From Lentisphaerota bacterium (GTDB lineage: Bacteria > Verrucomicrobiota > Kiritimatiellia > JAAZAB01): a stretch of DNA of 6,688 bases. This document shows positions 6,209-6,688 of the stretch, one piece after another (position 1 is the first letter of the stretch; each line of letters begins with the position of its first letter). The translations under genes and the position numbers were made by a program. Where the stretch lies: NCBI GenBank assembly GCA_016182435.1, contig JACPGN010000058.1:1-6688 (forward strand). The letters are read 5' to 3'. The notes beneath the pieces were generated by a model that did no database searches, was not told the DNA's origin, and saw nothing but the letters and a program-made list of their open reading frames with translations.

Positions 6209-6226
6209 GATCCCGCCGCCGGCGAG

Positions 6227-6361
6227 CTAATTCTGCGATTGCATGATACGGGCGTTCAACTGCTGGAGTTCTTTGATCTGATTGATGAAACCGTCAATCT
6301 TGTCGTTATTCGCATCCAGTTTCTTGTTCTGCTCCATGACCTTGAGGGCGTCGAGAAATCG
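6227..6361 (-). pseudogene. C-terminal fragment of an unidentified coiled-coil protein
   Basis: Forty-four codons followed by TAG read RFLDALKVMEQ... to ...ARIMQSQN. The stretch is rich in Lys, Asp, Asn and Gln, with Met, Leu, Ile and Phe spaced as in a coiled coil. It looks like the genuine end of a protein. Upstream, the same frame runs straight into the GGCGGAATGG repeats (translating as DPIPP-like units) and then crosses the start of the transposase, so the longer 93-residue frame starting at 6508 is unlikely to be an authentic gene. I read it as a remnant whose 5' part was displaced by the repeat/transposase element. An alternative is a tiny gene starting at the internal Met (6337), but no ribosome site is evident. 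The function is unknown. Confidence 0.35.
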
Positions 6362-6362
6362 A

Positions 6363-6442
6363 GGCGGAATGGGGTCAGGCGGAATGGCAGGCGGAATGGG
6401 GTCAGCCCTCAGGCGGAATGGAGGCGGAATGGGGTCAGCCCT
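6363..6442 (+). repeat. Cluster of GGCGGAATGG / GGGGTCAG repeats
   Basis: Five copies of GGCGGAATGG begin at 6363, 6378, 6390, 6412 and 6423. Three of them continue as GGGGTCAG (ending at 6378, 6405 and 6438). A 19-bp string starting GCGGAATGGGG is identical at 6391-6409 and 6424-6442. The spacing is irregular (15, 12, 22 and 11 bp), so it is a degenerate cluster and not a clean microsatellite. GGGGTCAG-type repeats commonly accompany RAYT/Y1 transposase genes (recollection), which fits the transposase beginning 55 bp further on. Confidence 0.75.
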
Positions 6443-6474
6443 TGAATGAATAATTAAGCTTGCATGGTCAAGGG
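6439..6474 (+). repeat. CCCTTGA...TCAAGGG inverted repeat before the transposase
   Basis: CCCTTGA (6439-6445) and TCAAGGG (6468-6474) are exact inverted copies separated by a 22-bp AT-rich loop. The pair directly follows the GGGGTCAG cluster and precedes the transposase start by 22 bp. It is a candidate left-end hairpin or operator of the element, but the loop is long and chance cannot be excluded. Confidence 0.4.
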
Positions 6475-6496
6475 GTGCGCTGGTAGATTGCATGGC

Positions 6497-6688
6497 ATGG
6501 CGAGACATCCCAGGCTTTTATTTGAAGGGGGCATCTATCACGTGATCTTCCGCGGGGTAGGCCGGCAGCGCCTGTTCCTGAACGACTCCGACTATGAGCG
6601 GTTGCTGCAACGGGTGGCGGAGGCAGTGGAGATGTTTGGGGTTCGGTTGTATCTGTATTGCCTGATGGGCAACCACGTGCACCTGTTG
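6497..6688 (+). CDS. REP-associated tyrosine transposase (RAYT, IS200-like Y1 family), 5' part
   Basis: Partial gene: 64 codons, open at the right edge. RAYTs are single-strand-specific HUH nucleases that nick and mobilise REP hairpins through a catalytic tyrosine. The N-terminus MARHPRLLFEGGIYHVIFRG has the family's typical opening (MAR-P-R-...-YHV-RG). It is followed by the LFLNDSDYERLL segment and, at residues 55-64, by CLMGNHVHLL, where His60-Val-His62 is the metal-binding HUH motif. The catalytic tyrosine would lie beyond the edge. Known members are about 150-320 residues. The start ATG at 6497 was chosen because it gives the conserved N-terminus; the nearby ATG at 6492 is in another frame. 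No strong ribosome site is seen. The GGGGTCAG cluster and an inverted repeat lie just upstream, suggesting that the gene and its flank form one element. It diverges from the acs operon and is not functionally related to it. Confidence 0.88.
   Translation, partial: MARHPRLLFEGGIYHVIFRGVGRQRLFLNDSDYERLLQRVAEAVEMFGVRLYLYCLMGNHVHLL

Larger units (their letters stand above)
5829..6226. other. Gene-free leader and upstream region of the acs operon
   Basis: About 400 bp without a credible gene. From left to right it holds the cooC ribosome site, a cluster of TCCGCC/GGCGGA inverted copies (5900-5905, 5908-5913, 5922-5927) around the palindrome GCGGATCCGC (5909-5918), the CACGGAT-type imperfect palindrome, an AT-rich promoter-like stretch (about 6011-6085), the G-rich tract, and a small hairpin at 6191-6208. 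No riboswitch that I recognise is present. Confidence 0.6.

Noticed and set aside
6363..6442. CRISPR array
   Set aside because: The units are about 10-19 bp with irregular 11-22 bp periods and no unique spacers of CRISPR length. They fit transposase-associated repeats.
6113..6445. 110-codon plus-strand frame next to the transposase
   Set aside because: It runs through a hairpin, antisense to the coiled-coil fragment, and the GGCGGAATGG repeats, ending in repetitive RRNGVSP-like units. No gene signal is seen.

Overview
The window holds the start of a bacterial Wood-Ljungdahl (acetyl-CoA pathway) operon, read leftward on the minus strand. In transcription order it contains cooC (nickel-insertion ATPase), acsA/cooS (carbon monoxide dehydrogenase catalytic subunit), acsB (bacterial-type acetyl-CoA synthase) and the first 153 codons of acsC (corrinoid iron-sulfur protein large subunit), which runs off the left edge. 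All four frames are open and the metal-ligand cysteines and histidines I can check are present, so this looks like a working CODH/ACS module. CooC would load nickel, AcsA would reduce CO2 to CO at its C-cluster, AcsB would condense CO, a methyl group and CoA at its A-cluster, and AcsC would deliver the methyl group. The rest of the pathway genes (acsD, acsE and others) would be expected beyond the left edge.

The layout is unusual for what lies between the genes. The gaps are 123 to 245 bp, and every one is filled with perfect or near-perfect palindromes of different families. acsB-acsC has a twin-hairpin element, acsA-acsB has an 80-bp inverted repeat plus a second hairpin, and cooC-acsA has a run of four hairpins. 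The roughly 210-nt leader of cooC carries a fifth, CACGGAT-type palindrome, and a good TTGACA -35 box lies upstream of it. Several of these sequences resemble dispersed intergenic repeats that I recall from many bacterial genomes.

Right of the operon (about 6067-6688) the sequence is low-complexity and mobile. It contains a G-rich tract able to form a G-quadruplex, a small hairpin, a 44-codon minus-strand gene fragment with coiled-coil character, a cluster of five GGCGGAATGG repeats, and the 5' end of a plus-strand REP-associated tyrosine transposase (RAYT, IS200-like Y1 family) cut by the right edge.

Organism: an anaerobic, probably acetogenic or autotrophic bacterium of moderately high GC. 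The full-length N-terminal part of AcsB and the AcsA-type CODH argue for bacteria rather than archaea. The repeat styles (paired GTAGCCGGGGTC hairpins, CCACGGAT repeats, GCCCAGGGC hairpins) remind me of uncultivated members of the Planctomycetes-Verrucomicrobia-Lentisphaerae/Kiritimatiellota-Omnitrophota group, but this is a low-confidence impression and not a demonstrated placement. I see no tRNA, rRNA, CRISPR array or transcription-factor gene.
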